Source of the DNA: Cellulophaga lytica DSM 7489
GTDB taxonomy: Bacteria; Bacteroidota; Bacteroidia; Flavobacteriales; Flavobacteriaceae
Length of the DNA: 64,000 nucleotides
Direction: 5' to 3'
Assembly: GCF_000190595.1 (NCBI RefSeq)
Contig: NC_015167.1
Coordinates: 1,291,501-1,355,500, forward strand
Positions 41,807 through 50,496 of the stretch are shown here, piece after piece (positions within the stretch are counted from its first letter, which is position 1; every line of letters begins with the position of its first letter). The position numbers and the translations under genes were made by a program. The notes under the pieces were generated by a model, which saw nothing but the letters and a program-made list of their open reading frames with translations, was not told where the DNA came from and did not search any database.

Positions 41807-43939
41807 TTAAAATTTAAGGTTATATAATAGTTTTAAGTAATAAGATCGTCCGTAACCAAGTAAAATACCATTGCTAGCAGAAGAATGAGTTCCCTCTCCT
41901 ACAGGGCCATTAACATCTACAGTAGTAACATCTAATAAGTTTCTGGCTCCTAGAGTAACCTGAAAGGTATTCTCTAAAAAAGATTTTTTAAATGAGGCAT
42001 CTACCCAATTGTAAGCATTGGTAGTTGTTTTGGAAAACGTTGGGTTTCCGTTAGCATCAGTTCCTGTAGCGCTATAGTTTTGTTGTTCTCCCGTGTGTTT
42101 TAAAAGTACAGTTACTGCTGTATTCCATTTTTCTATCTGGTATGTACTACTTGTATTTAATTGAAAAGAATAAAGAAATTTATCTCCTGAGTTTGCCTCA
42201 TCATTAGCAACCTGAGAAATACCTTGTATTGTAGCACCTAAATTAAGCGTCCAATTATCTGTTTTTAAGCTATTATCTAATGTTACACCCCACAACTTAT
42301 ACTCATTAATATTTATGTATTGATACTGTAATGGCGTTTGGTTTACAATGGCTAAATCAATTTTATCTTTTACGTCTATATAGGTAAATTTTAATGTGTT
42401 TAAAAGCGACGTATTTTTAATCCAGCTACGTTTTTTTAAATTTAAAAAAGACGTAAAACCGTTTTCTGGCTTCAAATTTTCATTACCTCTAACATCATGA
42501 TTGCTATCTACAAAATAATAGTACAATTCTTCAAAATTTGGTGTACGGTAGGAGTTCCCTAGGTTTGCTCTTAACTCAAACCCATTTTTTATAAGGTAGC
42601 GTGCGCTTAAAGAACCTAAAAGTTTTGATTTAAAAATTGAATTGTATTCATAGCGTAAACCAGGGCGTAAAAGAATTTTATCTAAAGCATTTATTTCTGA
42701 AGATCCAAATACTGCATAATTACTTTGAGACTGTTCTTTGTCTTGCTCTGTTACCTCTCCAGAAGCCTGGGTATCAAAACCTTTAATAAAACGAGATTCA
42801 TAACCCAATTGAAAATTATAAGAATCACTTTTAATTAGGTTGTTAATACTTCCTTTAGAGAAAAACACACTACTAGATTGGTAAACCTCATCAGTTTCAT
42901 TACTTCTCTGGTTTGTAATTATATAATTATTAAACTCATTTAGGTTGCGCTTTTGTTTTTGATAAGATGCAGAAGCCTTGTAATTAGCGCCAGAATTTAA
43001 TCTTCCGTTTACACTTAAATTATTAACAAATCTATTGGTTGTAAAAATTCTATCTGTTGCAGACGGGTTACTAGTTTGCGATTGTGTATCTATATTAGCT
43101 CTAACAGCTGCATCATAGTAATTAACAACTTCATTTAGGTATTCAAACTTATAAAAAAGCTTAAAGTTATTTTTAGTATAATTTAATAATGCGTTAGTGT
43201 TTATTTGTGTTTTAGGCAACCAATCATACCCTCTTAAACCATCATTTTTATAATAGTTTTTACCTTGCCTGCCATTATAAAAACCTGCAAATTGATTTCT
43301 ATTTACTCCTAATCTAGTATACCAGTTGTTGTTTATATTATGACCAATATTTAGTCCTTGTATGTGCTTACCTTTATTAAACCAAGCATACTCATCACTA
43401 ATTGTTTCTTCTTGTAAAATTGCTTGTACTTTCCAATCACTATCACTAGATTTTTTGGTGATAATATTAATAACTCCAGAAACAGCATTAGCTCCATACT
43501 CAACTCCCATTGCTCCTTCTACAATTTCAATACGCTCAACGTCATCAAGATTTATTTGTGTTAAATCTATATTATTACCTAGTCCGCTGTCGCTAACAAG
43601 AGGAATATTGTCAACCAAAATATTGAAGTATTGTGCATCTAAACCAAAAAAAGAAATTGTAGATTTTCCTGTTTGCCCATTAGGAACTATTGTTAGGTTT
43701 AAATTAAAGTTTAATATATCTGCCAAATTATTGGCTGCCTGGTTTTCTATTTGCTCTCTGTTTATTACAATAACATTATGTACCGATTTTTTTATTGATT
43801 GCGGATTATACTGTCCCGTAACAACTACCTCTTCTAACTTATTTAAGTTTATTGAGTCTTTTTTTAACTCTTGTGAGAACACAAAAACAGAGAAAAAAAG
43901 CATAAAATAAATAGATAAATATTTACTATTTAGAATCAT
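41807..43939 (-). CDS. TonB-dependent receptor, HmuR-like
   Basis: 710 residues from the ATG at 43939, which opens a signal peptide (YLSIYFMLFFSVFVFSQ). The plug domain shows LEEVVVTGQYNPQSIKKSVHNVIVINREQIENQ and VERIEIVEGAMGVEYGANAVSGVINIITKK; the rest is a 22-strand barrel. The C-terminus YGRSYYLKLLYNLKF ends in Phe, as expected for outer-membrane proteins. No SusC-type carboxypeptidase-like N-terminal domain is present. Pairing with hmuY indicates haem or haemoprotein uptake; the promoter at 43956 is its own. Confidence 0.92.
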   Translation of the reverse strand: MILNSKYLSIYFMLFFSVFVFSQELKKDSINLNKLEEVVVTGQYNPQSIKKSVHNVIVINREQIENQAANNLADILNFNLNLTIVPNGQTGKSTISFFGLDAQYFNILVDNIPLVSDSGLGNNIDLTQINLDDVERIEIVEGAMGVEYGANAVSGVINIITKKSSDSDWKVQAILQEETISDEYAWFNKGKHIQGLNIGHNINNNWYTRLGVNRNQFAGFYNGRQGKNYYKNDGLRGYDWLPKTQINTNALLNYTKNNFKLFYKFEYLNEVVNYYDAAVRANIDTQSQTSNPSATDRIFTTNRFVNNLSVNGRLNSGANYKASASYQKQKRNLNEFNNYIITNQRSNETDEVYQSSSVFFSKGSINNLIKSDSYNFQLGYESRFIKGFDTQASGEVTEQDKEQSQSNYAVFGSSEINALDKILLRPGLRYEYNSIFKSKLLGSLSARYLIKNGFELRANLGNSYRTPNFEELYYYFVDSNHDVRGNENLKPENGFTSFLNLKKRSWIKNTSLLNTLKFTYIDVKDKIDLAIVNQTPLQYQYININEYKLWGVTLDNSLKTDNWTLNLGATIQGISQVANDEANSGDKFLYSFQLNTSSTYQIEKWNTAVTVLLKHTGEQQNYSATGTDANGNPTFSKTTTNAYNWVDASFKKSFLENTFQVTLGARNLLDVTTVDVNGPVGEGTHSSASNGILLGYGRSYYLKLLYNLKF

Positions 43940-43955
43940 TCCTAATAATTTTCGA

Positions 43956-43963
43956 CAAATATA
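43956..43963 (-). promoter_or_regulatory. -7 box of the receptor-hmuY operon
   Basis: Read leftward TATATTTG, a full TAnnTTTG match, 17 bases before the receptor ATG. It lies 33 bases from the divergent -7 box at 43997, so the two upstream regions overlap. Confidence 0.55.
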
Positions 43964-43996
43964 TGTGTTATTTTTAATCAATCTAAATAAATTTAA

Positions 43997-44004
43997 TATT
44001 TTTG
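43997..44004 (+). promoter_or_regulatory. -7 box of the DUF6607-like gene
   Basis: TATTTTTG, a full TAnnTTTG match, 37 bases before the ATG at 44042. The -33 region would fall in the segment shared with the leftward promoter. Confidence 0.5.
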
Positions 44005-44041
44005 TAGGAACAAAACAGACATTACATACAAATACACAATT

Positions 44042-44965
44042 ATGAAAAAAGTACTTTTTTTAGCCATAGTAATAGTTGGCTTTAGTTTGCAAGGAGTTGC
44101 ACAAGACAAAAAACAATTAGACAAAGAATCTATTAAAGATATGTGTGGTTGTTTTAAAGTGAATTTTAAGTACACAGAAACTTTTGCACCAGAAATTGAT
44201 TATGAAAAGCATTTAGATTATACCTCTGGAGCTTTAGAATGGGCAGAGTTAATTGAAGATGAAAACAACAAACTGTCTATACAGCACCTATTGGTTATAA
44301 AAGATACTATGGTAATTAAGCATTGGAGGCAAGATTGGTTGTATGAAAACAATCGTGTTTTTCATTACGATAAAGACAAAAAGTGGGTATTTACAGAGTT
44401 ACCGGAAAATGAAGTAAAAGGACAATGGACACAATTGGTTTACCAAGTAGATGATAGCCCTAGATACTCTGGATCTGCAACTTGGATACATGCAGATGGC
44501 AAAAATTACTGGGAAAACAAATCAGATTCTCCATTACCAAGAAGAGAATACTCTAAAAGAAGTGATTACAATGTTATGGCAAGAGGCAACCGCCAAGAAA
44601 TTACAGATTATGGCTGGTTACACGAACAAGACAATGATAAAATTATTAGAGAAACCGGAAAAAAAGATGTGCTTTTAGCTCAAGAAAAAGGATATAACAC
44701 CTATGTAAGAGTACCAGATGAGCAATGTAAAGCTGCAAAAGATTGGTGGAAAAATAATAAGAAATTTTGGGCAAAAGTTAGATCTGCTTGGAATAAAGTA
44801 TACACTAAAAACAGTAAAATAGAACTTGCTAAAGCTGTAGATAAAAAACCATTATTTATGCATTTTTATGAGTTAGAAAAAAAGAATGCTAACGAAAAAG
44901 AAATCCTTGCTTTAATACAAAAATTTGCATCAACCAAAACAACAGAAAATGCACCAGGAAAATAA
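44042..44965 (+). CDS. DUF6607-like secreted protein
   Basis: 307 residues with a cleavable signal peptide (FLAIVIVGFSLQGVAQ). The mature part begins with DMCGCFKVNFKYTETFAPE and is rich in Trp and Tyr, with lipocalin-like alternating strands (YSGSATWIHADGKNYWENKSDSPLPRREYSKRSDYNVM). I associate the sequence with DUF6607, which often lies near haem TonB receptors; function unknown. The gene faces the receptor-hmuY operon and overlaps the FMN-binding gene by 17 bases, so a haem-related role is inferred. Confidence 0.72.
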   Translation: MKKVLFLAIVIVGFSLQGVAQDKKQLDKESIKDMCGCFKVNFKYTETFAPEIDYEKHLDYTSGALEWAELIEDENNKLSIQHLLVIKDTMVIKHWRQDWLYENNRVFHYDKDKKWVFTELPENEVKGQWTQLVYQVDDSPRYSGSATWIHADGKNYWENKSDSPLPRREYSKRSDYNVMARGNRQEITDYGWLHEQDNDKIIRETGKKDVLLAQEKGYNTYVRVPDEQCKAAKDWWKNNKKFWAKVRSAWNKVYTKNSKIELAKAVDKKPLFMHFYELEKKNANEKEILALIQKFASTKTTENAPGK

Positions 44966-45473
44966 AAGAACTACCCTACTATGTATTGCTTTTACATTTT
45001 TGTTACTGGCGTTTACTACCCCTCAACTACCAGAAAAATTACAAAAAAAAGTAGATGCAGCTATAAGCTTTGCTTACGGTACAGAATCTTTTAGTTTAAA
45101 CGGAATCACAAGTGATGTGATTCCGCCTAAAGATTATGTTTTTAAAATTAACACAGATGCAGAGTTGCTAGGTTACGCATACGTTGGACAAGCAAATAGT
45201 ATGAAAAATGTATTTGACTATGTGGTGTTTGTAAACAAGGATTTAAGCATTAAAAAAACAAAAGTTTTAATTTACAGAGAAGACCACGGCAGGCAAATAG
45301 GCGCACAGCGTTGGCTAAAACAATTTATTGGTTTATCTGTAAACAAAAAACCAGTGTATGGTGAAAATGTAGACGCTATTTCTGGTGCAACTATTTCTGC
45401 AAAAAGTATGACAATTGCGGTTAAAGATGTGCTAGAAACTATTCAGAAATTAAACAATAAAAAACTTCTTTAA
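44949..45473 (+). CDS. FMN-binding-domain protein
   Basis: 174 residues from the ATG at 44949 (MHQENKRTTLL), overlapping the previous gene by 17 bases. A hydrophobic N-terminal segment (LLCIAFTFLLLAFTTP) acts as signal or anchor. The C-terminal FMN-binding domain has the covalent-flavin motif in DAISGATISAKSM; the acceptor position is Ser where Thr is usual. Such proteins carry electrons outside the cytoplasm. Next to a haem receptor, reduction or release of haem iron is plausible, but this is inference. Confidence 0.82.
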   Translation: MHQENKRTTLLCIAFTFLLLAFTTPQLPEKLQKKVDAAISFAYGTESFSLNGITSDVIPPKDYVFKINTDAELLGYAYVGQANSMKNVFDYVVFVNKDLSIKKTKVLIYREDHGRQIGAQRWLKQFIGLSVNKKPVYGENVDAISGATISAKSMTIAVKDVLETIQKLNNKKLL

Positions 45474-45484
45474 CCTATACGATT

Positions 45485-45841
45485 ATGAGAGACATAGACG
45501 CTATTTATTATAATGATTTTGGAATTGCCTTTCATTGGAAAAAAGAGACTAAAAATTACCGAAGTAAAATACAAGTGGTGTTTAGAGATACTGGTTTTTT
45601 ACTTACTCATAAGGAGTTAATACGTTTTGCAGAGCATGTACAAAACACTATGAACTCTAATGCCGTTTGCAGTTGTTGCGCTAAAAAAAAATCGTGCAGA
45701 GCCATGTTATTAGAAACACCAGTACCACAAGTTAGTTTGGCTGTTAGCGTTAATGAGTTAACAGCGATAAACGACTTAATAGAGGGCACTATTTTTCAGT
45801 TAAACATAGATAATTTTTTAAGTGACATCTGTAACAATTAA
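45485..45841 (+). CDS. Small Cys-rich protein (DUF6686-like)
   Basis: 118 residues, no signal peptide. A cysteine cluster NAVCSCCAKKKSCRAM (about residues 58-73) could bind a metal or form disulfides. The surrounding sequence (YNDFGIAFHWKKETKNYRSKIQVVFRDTGFLLTHKEL) resembles a flavobacterial family I recall as DUF6686, often near iron or haem genes. It lies 11 bases after the FMN-binding gene. Function unknown. Confidence 0.65.
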   Translation: MRDIDAIYYNDFGIAFHWKKETKNYRSKIQVVFRDTGFLLTHKELIRFAEHVQNTMNSNAVCSCCAKKKSCRAMLLETPVPQVSLAVSVNELTAINDLIEGTIFQLNIDNFLSDICNN

Positions 45842-45896
45842 GTTTAGTAACTCTTTGTTAATTGTAATACATTTACACTAACTAAACAGTTATAAA

Positions 45897-47156
45897 ATGG
45901 ATCCGTACGCAGCACTACGCTACAAAGAATTTAATACTTTTTTACTAGTTAGGTTTGCTATGGTTTTTGCGTGGTCTATGCAATTTATAGTTATAGAGTG
46001 GCAAGTGTACTCCTTAACTAAAGATCCGCTTTCGTTAGGTATAATTGGACTTATGGAGGTTATTCCTGCAGTGTCTATGGCGCTATTTGCAGGGCATATT
46101 GTAGACCAAAAAGAAAAAAGAAACCTTTTAATTAAATGCATTTTAGGTTTTTCTGTAATTAGCTTTGGCTTATTTGTTATTAGTATGCCAAGTGTTATAG
46201 CACAAACTACTACCAAGACAATTTTATACACTACCTATTTTTTAGTTTTTTTAGGGGGCTTAGTACGTGCGTTTTTAGGCCCTACTATTTTTTCGTTAAT
46301 TGCCTTAATTGTTCCAAAAAAAATATACCCAAATGCTGCTACGTGGAGTAGTACTACTTGGCAAATGGCATCTGTTTTAGGTCCTGCTTTAGCTGGCTTT
46401 TTTATAAGTTGGATTGGTGTTCACTGGTCTATGTGTGTAATTTTTGGGTTTTCGTTATTTGCTTTAATTGTATTACTGAAAATTCCTAAAAAACCCATTC
46501 TTAATCCTAAAATAGGCGAGCCAGTTTTTAAGAGTTTAAAAGAAGGACTAACCTTTGTTTTTAAAACTAAAGCTGTATTAGGCGCATTAACTTTAGATAT
46601 GATTGCCGTACTATTTGGTGGCGCTGTTGCTCTATTGCCTGTTTTTGCACAAGATATTTTACAAGTAGGCTCAGAAGGCTTTGGAGTATTAAGAGCCGCG
46701 CCAGCTGTTGGCGCAGCGTTAATGATGTTAATGTCTACCCGTTTTCCGCTACACAAATTTGCTGGTAAAAAACTACTACTTGCTGTATTTGCTTTTGGTA
46801 TTTGTATAATTGTTTTTGGATTGTCTACCTATTTTTGGGTGTCTGTTGCTGCCTTATTTTTTAGTGGTGCTGTAGACGGTGTGTCTATGATTATAAGGCA
46901 AACTATTTTACAATTAAAAACACCAGATCATATGCGTGGCAGAGTAGCCTCTGTAAATTCTATGTTTGTAGGCTCTTCTAATGAGCTTGGTGCTTTTGAA
47001 AGCGGACTTACAGCTAAATTAATGGGTACTGTAACCGCAGTGGTTTTTGGCGGAACAATGACGTTGATTACCGTTGGTGCCACTGCTATTTTTTCTCCTA
47101 GCTTTAGAAAATTAGACCTTAGCAAGGATGTAGAAGAACACGAAAAAGAGGAATAA
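45897..47156 (+). CDS. MFS transporter, EntS-like
   Basis: 419 residues, 12 membrane helices. The first loop has GHIVDQKEKRNLL and the pattern is that of the MFS-3 (EntS-type) group, with YPNAATWSSTTWQMASVLGPALAGFFISW and HMRGRVASVNSMFVGSSNELGAFESGL as family-like segments. EntS exports enterobactin in E. coli; here export of a siderophore or of haem-derived compounds is only suggested by the adjacent haem locus. It is 55 bases after the Cys-rich gene, so it may be transcribed separately. Confidence 0.88.
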   Translation: MDPYAALRYKEFNTFLLVRFAMVFAWSMQFIVIEWQVYSLTKDPLSLGIIGLMEVIPAVSMALFAGHIVDQKEKRNLLIKCILGFSVISFGLFVISMPSVIAQTTTKTILYTTYFLVFLGGLVRAFLGPTIFSLIALIVPKKIYPNAATWSSTTWQMASVLGPALAGFFISWIGVHWSMCVIFGFSLFALIVLLKIPKKPILNPKIGEPVFKSLKEGLTFVFKTKAVLGALTLDMIAVLFGGAVALLPVFAQDILQVGSEGFGVLRAAPAVGAALMMLMSTRFPLHKFAGKKLLLAVFAFGICIIVFGLSTYFWVSVAALFFSGAVDGVSMIIRQTILQLKTPDHMRGRVASVNSMFVGSSNELGAFESGLTAKLMGTVTAVVFGGTMTLITVGATAIFSPSFRKLDLSKDVEEHEKEE

Positions 47157-47281
47157 TCAATTTTAAATATTCTACTCTTTAAACAAAATAAAACCCTATA
47201 TTTTTACGTTTAATACACGATAAAAACTAGCTGATTTTGCACTACAGCTCATAAAGAGGCAGTTATCAACCTATAAAAAAA

Positions 47282-48400
47282 ATGAGAATATTATTTGCGG
47301 TATGTTTAGTACTTAGTAGTGCAATTGGCTCTGCACAAAACCTTGTTAAAAACTCTAGTTTTGAAGATTATAAACATTGCCCAGAAGACATTGGCAGGTT
47401 TACAAACAATGTAGTAGATTGGTCTACACTACAAGGCACTACAGATTACTTAAATTCTTGTAGTAGAACTGTTGGTTTTTTTAACCACAACGGCAAACAA
47501 ATAGCTCGTAGCGGTTTTGCTTACGCTGGCATTTTTACATACTCTAATAAAGATTATAGAGAATATATACAAGGCTCTTTAAATGAAAAGCTAGAAAAAG
47601 ACAAAAAATATATTGTTACCTTTTATGTAAGCTTAGCGGATTATGCTACGCTTGCAATTTCTGATTTTAGTATTGTTTTTAGCAACAAACCTATTGCTGG
47701 CTCTACTATAACAAACAGCAAAAAAACCTTAGTTACACACAAAACACTGTCTAAAATTAATGGTTTAGTGTACGACCATTATATGCAACCAGATCCTATT
47801 TTTTATAAGAGCAAACAAATTTGGATGCAAGTTTACATTCCTTTTACCGCTAAAGGATACGAAACTAATTTTACCATTGGAAATTTTGCTAGCAATAGTA
47901 GAACCCAAAAAATGAAAGTCTCTGAGGTAAACGAAAAAGATTTCTCATACTATTACATAGATGATGTTAGTGTTGAAGCAAAAGACCGAGAATTGCCTCC
48001 TTTGTATGCTGAAACTGTACCACAAAAAGCAGATGCTACACCAAAAATAGAGCGCAATAAAGTATACACGTTTAAAAATGTTTTATTTGAGTTTAATAAG
48101 GCTGATTTACTAACTGCTTCTGAAGAAGAAATAAATGTATTAACTACAATTTTACGCAACAACAACAAGCTTTCTATAGAGATTTATGGGCATACCGATG
48201 CTGTTGGTTCTAAAGAACGTAACTTAGAACTTAGTAACCAACGTGCTAAAGCTGTGGCGAGCTATTTAATTGATAGTGGAATTGATGAAAACCGTGTAAA
48301 ATGGATAGGATATGGCAGTAGCAAACCTGTAGCTGATAACACTACTGAAGAAGGCCGTACACAAAACAGAAGGGTAGAGTTTAAGATGCTAGAAAATTAA
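47282..48400 (+). CDS. OmpA-family outer-membrane protein
   Basis: 372 residues with signal peptide (FAVCLVLSSAIGSAQ). The N-terminal 240 residues form a beta-rich domain starting NLVKNSSFEDYKHCPED, which resembles carbohydrate-binding-like modules of Bacteroidetes surface proteins. The C-terminal OmpA domain (about 262-372) has VLFEFNKADL, IEIYGHTDAVGSKERNLELSNQRAKAV and GSSKPVADNTTEEGRTQNRRVEF, which bind peptidoglycan. The last four bases overlap the convergent lpxH gene. Confidence 0.92.
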   Translation: MRILFAVCLVLSSAIGSAQNLVKNSSFEDYKHCPEDIGRFTNNVVDWSTLQGTTDYLNSCSRTVGFFNHNGKQIARSGFAYAGIFTYSNKDYREYIQGSLNEKLEKDKKYIVTFYVSLADYATLAISDFSIVFSNKPIAGSTITNSKKTLVTHKTLSKINGLVYDHYMQPDPIFYKSKQIWMQVYIPFTAKGYETNFTIGNFASNSRTQKMKVSEVNEKDFSYYYIDDVSVEAKDRELPPLYAETVPQKADATPKIERNKVYTFKNVLFEFNKADLLTASEEEINVLTTILRNNNKLSIEIYGHTDAVGSKERNLELSNQRAKAVASYLIDSGIDENRVKWIGYGSSKPVADNTTEEGRTQNRRVEFKMLEN

Positions 48401-49164
48401 TTTTCTAACTTTTCTAAACTTAGTTGTTCGCCATTAAAAACTGCGTAGGTATAGTAACCAATCCAGTCGCCAAGGTTAATGTAGGTAGATTTTCCGTTTA
48501 GGTCTATAGTCATTGGTAAATGGCGGTGTCCAAAAACAAAATAATCATAATGTTTGGTTTCTAATTTGCGTTTTGCATATTGCACCAACCACTCATTATC
48601 TTCGCCTAAAAACTTTACATCATCATCACCTGAAATTGCTTTGTTTTTTACTGAAAAATATTGAGCTAAAGATACCCCAATATCTGGGTGCAACCACCTG
48701 TAAAACCATTTAGAAACAGGGTTTGTAAACACCTTTTTCATTCTTTTGTACCCCTTATCATGTGGTCCTAGACCATCTCCGTGACCAATAAAAAATGACG
48801 TATTGTTAAATAAAAATTGCTGAGGTGTGTGGTAAACTGGTATGTTTAATTCTTCTTCAAAATAACCATCCATCCAAAGATCATGATTACCTACAAAATA
48901 ATACACAGGTATGCCAGCATCAGTAAGCTCTGCAAGTTTACCTAAGGTCCTTGTAAAACCTTTAGGCACTACAGTTTTATACTCAAACCAAAAATCGAAT
49001 AAATCTCCTAACAAAAAAATTGCAGCAGCATCTTCTTTAGCCTTATCTAACCAAGCAACAAACTTTTTCTCTCTTGGCTTGCTTTCTGCCATAGTAGGCG
49101 CACCCAAGTGGTTGTCACTTGCAAAGTATACTTTTTTACCTTTAGGAATTGTAATTTTTTTCAT
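48397..49164 (-). CDS. lpxH: UDP-2,3-diacylglucosamine pyrophosphatase
   Basis: 255 residues of the calcineurin-like phosphoesterase fold. Metal motifs: FASDNHLG (D17, H19), LLGDLFDFWFEYK (D54), YFVGNHDLWMDG and FIGHGDGLG, with FGHRHLP near the end. LpxH hydrolyses UDP-diacylglucosamine to lipid X in lipid A synthesis. It is 29 bases downstream of queD and convergent with the OmpA-family gene. Confidence 0.93.
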   Translation of the reverse strand: MKKITIPKGKKVYFASDNHLGAPTMAESKPREKKFVAWLDKAKEDAAAIFLLGDLFDFWFEYKTVVPKGFTRTLGKLAELTDAGIPVYYFVGNHDLWMDGYFEEELNIPVYHTPQQFLFNNTSFFIGHGDGLGPHDKGYKRMKKVFTNPVSKWFYRWLHPDIGVSLAQYFSVKNKAISGDDDVKFLGEDNEWLVQYAKRKLETKHYDYFVFGHRHLPMTIDLNGKSTYINLGDWIGYYTYAVFNGEQLSLEKLEN

Positions 49165-49193
49165 TGCTAGTAAAGATACGTAAACAGATTTTT

Positions 49194-49643
49194 TTAGTTA
49201 TCTGCCGCGTACCATTCTGCAAAAGAAGAGTCTGTTTCTTGCAGTTTTAATGAGTGCAAACTAATGTTTTCTGGCAATCTGGCTTTAATTTTTGCAGCAA
49301 AATCTATCACCATATTTTCACTAGTTGGTTGGTAATCTGCAAGTATTACACTGTGCCCTCTTTGCATTAACTCATTTGCCAACTCTATATGTGGTGTGTT
49401 TTTATTAAAAACCGTAGCATGGTCATACACATCTACAATTTCTTCTTTAACTATTTTTTTAAGATCGCCAAAGTCTATAACCATTCCCCATTTTACATTA
49501 GTATTATCTGCTATTGGAGCCCCAATTACGGTAACAGATAATTTATAACTATGTCCGTGTACATTTCTACATTTTCCATCATAACCATATAATGCGTGAC
49601 CGGTTTCAAAACTAAACTGTTTTGTTATTCTAATATTACTCAT
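49194..49643 (-). CDS. queD: 6-carboxytetrahydropterin synthase
   Basis: 149 residues. Zinc histidines are seen in FETGHALYGYDGKCRNVHGHSYKL (His16, His29, His31) with the catalytic cysteine between them, and the second half has YDHATVFNK and PTSENMVIDFAAKI. It makes 6-carboxytetrahydropterin for queuosine synthesis; 6-pyruvoyltetrahydropterin synthase activity is the related alternative. A promoter lies 19-26 bases upstream. Confidence 0.93.
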   Translation of the reverse strand: MSNIRITKQFSFETGHALYGYDGKCRNVHGHSYKLSVTVIGAPIADNTNVKWGMVIDFGDLKKIVKEEIVDVYDHATVFNKNTPHIELANELMQRGHSVILADYQPTSENMVIDFAAKIKARLPENISLHSLKLQETDSSFAEWYAADN

Positions 49644-49661
49644 AGTTACTTATTTGCACTG

Positions 49662-49669
49662 CAAAGGTA
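49662..49669 (-). promoter_or_regulatory. -7 box of queD
   Basis: Read leftward TACCTTTG followed by CA, a full match to the Bacteroidetes box and its usual context, 19 bases before the ATG at 49643. The -33 box is not clear. The rest of the gap to 49831 shows no recognisable feature. Confidence 0.65.
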
Positions 49670-49831
49670 TTATTTTACGGCAGATGTTTTTACTTAAGAA
49701 CAAATAAAATCTCTACCAAATAGCTAATTAAGACAAAACAATTGCCTTTTTAACTAATGATAGAGATTTATACGTTTGCCTTTTTACTAGATTAACGCTA
49801 TAAAGCTTAGTGTTGTGGCTATTTATAGTTT

Positions 49832-50461
49832 TTACTCAAAAAAAGTAACAGCACCAGAGTTAATATCATACATAGCGCCAACTATTTTAATTTCTCCTTT
49901 ACTTTGCATATCTGCTAAAACTTCACTTTCTGCAACAATCCTGTCTATAGTAAGTTGTACGTTTTTAGCAGCTACATTATCTACAAATTCTAAGTTTTTA
50001 GAGTTACGTAAGCTTTCATCTGCTGGTTCTGATACTGCTTCTACTGCAGGCTTAATTTTGCTTAACATTGCTGTTAAGTTTCCTAATTCTGCATTATCAC
50101 AAGCTCCTTTTACTGCACCACAGCTAGTATGTCCTAAAACTACAATTAGTTTTGTGCCTGCTAGTTTACAGCCAAACTCCATACTACCTAAAATATCTTC
50201 GTTTACAAAGTTACCTGCAATACGTACACTAAAAATATCTCCTAAACCCTGATCAAAAACCAATTCTGCAGATACTCTAGAGTCTATACAGCTTAATATT
50301 GTTGCAAAAGGAAACTGGCCTTCACTAGTGTCATTAACTTGCTCTAGTAAGTTACGATTTGCTTTTAAGTTGCTTTGAAATCTTTGGTTTCCTTCTTTTA
50401 AAAATTGCAATGACTTTTCTGGTGTCATTGTAGCTTGTGTTTCTTTTGTATGTGCTTTCAT
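49832..50461 (-). CDS. Beta-class carbonic anhydrase
   Basis: 209 residues. Zinc ligands and catalytic dyad: C58, D60 and R62 in ILSCIDSRVSAE, H111 and C114 in VLGHTSCGAVKGAC. The enzyme interconverts CO2 and bicarbonate. No signal peptide is seen, so it is cytoplasmic. It ends an operon with the universal stress protein and the SulP transporter, which suggests linkage of bicarbonate uptake and use. Confidence 0.95.
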   Translation of the reverse strand: MKAHTKETQATMTPEKSLQFLKEGNQRFQSNLKANRNLLEQVNDTSEGQFPFATILSCIDSRVSAELVFDQGLGDIFSVRIAGNFVNEDILGSMEFGCKLAGTKLIVVLGHTSCGAVKGACDNAELGNLTAMLSKIKPAVEAVSEPADESLRNSKNLEFVDNVAAKNVQLTIDRIVAESEVLADMQSKGEIKIVGAMYDINSGAVTFFE

Positions 50462-50496
50462 ATATTATATTTTAGTTATTATTTTTTTAATGTTTA

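Noticed and set aside
43940-43981. Longer start of the HmuR-like receptor
   Set aside because: It would precede the signal peptide with charged residues and cross the -7 promoter box; the ATG at 43939 opens the signal peptide.
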